8,255 bases of DNA from CADCVW01 sp035644935 (lineage in GTDB: Bacteria; Pseudomonadota; Alphaproteobacteria; Sphingomonadales; Sphingomonadaceae). The stretch's first letter is position 1. Every line of letters begins with the position of its first letter. The DNA is taken from the NCBI GenBank assembly GCA_035644935.1, contig DASQNO010000119.1:1-8255 (forward strand), given 5' to 3'. Below, in pieces: positions 6,683 to 8,255 of the stretch. Below the pieces are notes generated by a model. That model had not been told where the DNA came from. It ran no database searches and saw only the letters and a program-made list of their open reading frames with translations. The position numbers and the translations under genes are program-made.

Positions 6683-8140
6683 TCATCGCGTCGGATAATT
6701 GGGCGCCTCTCGCGTGATCGCGACGTCATGCACATGGCTTTCCTGCAACCCCGCGTTGGTAATCCGCACGAACTGCGCGCGCGTCTGCAGGTCGGCGATC
6801 GTCGCGGAACCGGTATAGCCCATCGCCGCCTTCACCCCGCCCACGAGCTGGTGGACGACGTCCTTGGCCGGCCCCTTGTAGGGCACCTGGCCCTCGATCC
6901 CTTCGGGCACCAGCTTCATCTGGTCGGAAATGTCCTGCTGGAAGTACCGGTCCGCCGACCCCCGAGCCATCGCCGCGACCGAGCCCATGCCGCGATAGCT
7001 CTTGTAGCTCCTGCCGCCGTATAGAAAAGTTTCGCCCGGCGCTTCCTCGGTGCCCGCGAGCAGCGATCCGATCATCACGCACGACGCCCCCGCCGCCAGT
7101 GCCTTGGCAAGGTCGCCCGACGTCCGGACGCCGCCGTCGGCGATCACCGGCACGCCGGACTTGGACGCTTCCCCCGCCGCGTCCATGATCGCGGTCAGCT
7201 GCGGTACGCCGACGCCCGCGACCACGCGCGTCGTGCAGATCGACCCCGGCCCAATCCCGACCTTGATCGCGTCCGCCCCCGCATCGACCAGCGCGCGCGC
7301 GGCCTCGGCCGTGGCGACATTGCCCGCCACCACCTGCGCCGAATTCGTCCGCGCCTTGACCCGCGACACGGCGGCCGCGACCTCGCGATTGTGCCCGTGC
7401 GCCGTGTCGATCACGATCAGGTCGCAGCCGGCGTCCAGCAGCGCTTCGGTGCGCGCGAATCCTGCGTCCCCGACCGTGGTCGCCGCCGCCACGCGCAGCC
7501 GGCCGGTCGCATCCTTGGTGGCGTTGGGCGCGCTGACCGCCTTTTCCATGTCCTTGACCGTGATCAGCCCGACGCAGGCATAGTCGCGATCGACCACCAG
7601 CAGCTTCTCGATGCGCCGCTGATGTAAAATACGCCGCGCTTCCTCTTGCCCGACTCCGATGCTGACCGTTGCCAGATTATCGCGCGTCATCAGCTCGGAC
7701 ACCGGCTGGCGGGGATCCTCCGCGAACCGCACGTCGCGATTGGTCAATATGCCGACCAGCTTGCCGCCCACGCCCGTGACGGGGATCCCTGAGATGCTGT
7801 GCGCCTTCATCAGCGCCAGCGCATCGGCCAGCGTCGCGTCCGGCCCGATGGTGATCGGGTCCACCACCATGCCGCTCTCGAACCGTTTCACCGCGCGCAC
7901 CGCCGCCGCCTGCTCGTCCACCGTCAGATTGCGGTGGAGCACGCCGAGGCCCCCCATCTGCGCGATGGCGATCGCCATGCGGCTCTCGGTCACCGTGTCC
8001 ATGGCGGAAGACAGGAGCGGTATCGCCAGCGCGATCTCCCGCGTCACCTGGGTTGCGGTGTTCGCGGCGCTGGGCAGGATGCTGCTTTCCGCGGGCCTCA
8101 GCAGAACGTCGTCGAAGGTCAGGCCGAGCGGGATATCCAT
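6683..8140 (-). CDS. guaB: GuaB, inosine-5'-monophosphate dehydrogenase
   Basis: GuaB oxidises IMP to XMP with NAD+, the first committed step toward GMP, in the cytosol as a tetramer or octamer. The 485 residues match the bacterial family (488 in E. coli). Visible parts are the N-terminal LTFDDVLLRPAES (7-19), two CBS domains inserted in the barrel at about 93-145 and 150-205, the IDTAHGH segment (244-250), the catalytic loop GIGPGSICTTR (295-305) with the nucleophile C302, the phosphate-site DGGVRTSGD (335-343), the YRGMGS segment (382-387), and the flap SADRYFQQ (395-402) with catalytic Arg398. The C-terminus VHDVAITREAPNY is also typical. CBS domains in this family bind purine nucleotides and adjust activity. 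The ATG at 8140 gives the normal N-terminus, though the ribosome site (AAAGAA) is weak. The gene is complete and appears functional. Confidence 0.98.
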   Translation of the reverse strand: MDIPLGLTFDDVLLRPAESSILPSAANTATQVTREIALAIPLLSSAMDTVTESRMAIAIAQMGGLGVLHRNLTVDEQAAAVRAVKRFESGMVVDPITIGPDATLADALALMKAHSISGIPVTGVGGKLVGILTNRDVRFAEDPRQPVSELMTRDNLATVSIGVGQEEARRILHQRRIEKLLVVDRDYACVGLITVKDMEKAVSAPNATKDATGRLRVAAATTVGDAGFARTEALLDAGCDLIVIDTAHGHNREVAAAVSRVKARTNSAQVVAGNVATAEAARALVDAGADAIKVGIGPGSICTTRVVAGVGVPQLTAIMDAAGEASKSGVPVIADGGVRTSGDLAKALAAGASCVMIGSLLAGTEEAPGETFLYGGRSYKSYRGMGSVAAMARGSADRYFQQDISDQMKLVPEGIEGQVPYKGPAKDVVHQLVGGVKAAMGYTGSATIADLQTRAQFVRITNAGLQESHVHDVAITREAPNYPTR

Positions 8141-8146
8141 CGCAAA

Positions 8147-8175
8147 TTCTTTGGCAGGCGGACGTTGCGAGTCAA
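8147..8175 (-). promoter_or_regulatory. Weak candidate guaB promoter
   Basis: On the minus strand TTGACT (8175-8170) is a good -35 match. Seventeen bases later lies AAAGAA (8152-8147), which matches the -10 consensus at only two positions and also overlaps the only purine-rich ribosome-site candidate. If real, transcription would start almost at the ATG, giving a leaderless or nearly leaderless message. The -35 half is the only persuasive part. Confidence 0.2.
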
Positions 8176-8180
8176 GTCCG

Positions 8181-8209
8181 ATCCCGCTCCCGCGCAGGCG
8201 GGAAAGGAT
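8181..8209. repeat. Palindromic stem-loop directly after the upstream gene's stop
   Basis: TCCCGC (8188-8193) pairs with GCGGGA (8198-8203) around a GCAG loop. Outside a small internal loop, ATCC (8181-8184) pairs with GGAT (8206-8209). The 29-base unit begins at the stop codon of the minus-strand gene that enters from the right and ends 40 bases before guaB. It resembles one palindromic unit of the kind paired at 4747-4832, but in single copy. No T-run follows on the minus strand, so a terminator role is possible rather than shown. Confidence 0.45.
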
Positions 8210-8255
8210 TACTTCCGCCGGTACCGTTTGGGGTCCGCCATCGCCCGCGTCAGCA
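8209..8255 (-). CDS. 3' end of an unidentified gene (partial)
   Basis: Reading leftward from the window edge, a frame gives LTRAMADPKRYRRK followed by TAA at 8211-8209. The very basic tail and the stop placed directly before a stem-loop suggest the end of a real gene upstream of guaB, but 14 codons are too few to name it. It could also be a chance open frame. Confidence 0.35.
   Translation of the reverse strand, partial: LTRAMADPKRYRRK

Noticed and set aside
7050..7583. 177-codon + strand open frame inside guaB
   Set aside because: It is an Ala/Ser/Thr-rich shadow; guaB on the other strand is complete with its catalytic loop.

Overview
The window is GC-rich DNA that looks like an ordinary chromosomal region of an alphaproteobacterium, most likely a sphingomonad. 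That placement is an inference. It rests on the conserved cluster lptD-surA-pdxA-rsmA, on the protein motifs, and on gaps occupied by paired palindromic repeats of the kind scattered through sphingomonad genomes. I see no mobile element, CRISPR array, tRNA, rRNA, phage gene or accessory system.

Left half, + strand (2-4736): the C-terminal 465 residues of LptD, the outer-membrane LPS transporter, cut by the window edge. A 107-base gap with two possible stem-loops follows, then surA (periplasmic chaperone / prolyl isomerase), pdxA (vitamin B6 synthesis) and rsmA (16S rRNA dimethyladenosine methyltransferase). surA and pdxA are 15 bases apart, and pdxA and rsmA overlap by four bases (GTGA), so surA-pdxA-rsmA probably form one transcript, perhaps with lptD. 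The same order occurs in E. coli. The logical link is outer-membrane assembly: LptD is a beta-barrel protein and SurA is the chaperone that escorts such proteins. apaG and apaH, which follow rsmA in E. coli, are absent here.

Right half, - strand (8255-4843): the last 14 codons of an unidentified gene, then guaB (IMP dehydrogenase, GMP synthesis), a 114-base gap with a 28-bp inverted repeat, an RsmB/NOP-family RNA m5C methyltransferase, and a small exported TPR protein. The methyltransferase and TPR genes are 25 bases apart and probably cotranscribed. The two halves converge at 4737-4842, where a pair of inverted 27-base palindromic units sits, probably also serving as a two-way transcription barrier.

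No stretch longer than 300 bases lacks a gene. The most unusual signals are the structured intergenic repeats, of which one pair shows compensatory base changes. Smaller points are a His-to-Gln change at a substrate-contact position of PdxA and the single C-terminal cysteine of LptD. I found nothing that supports a previously undescribed system.
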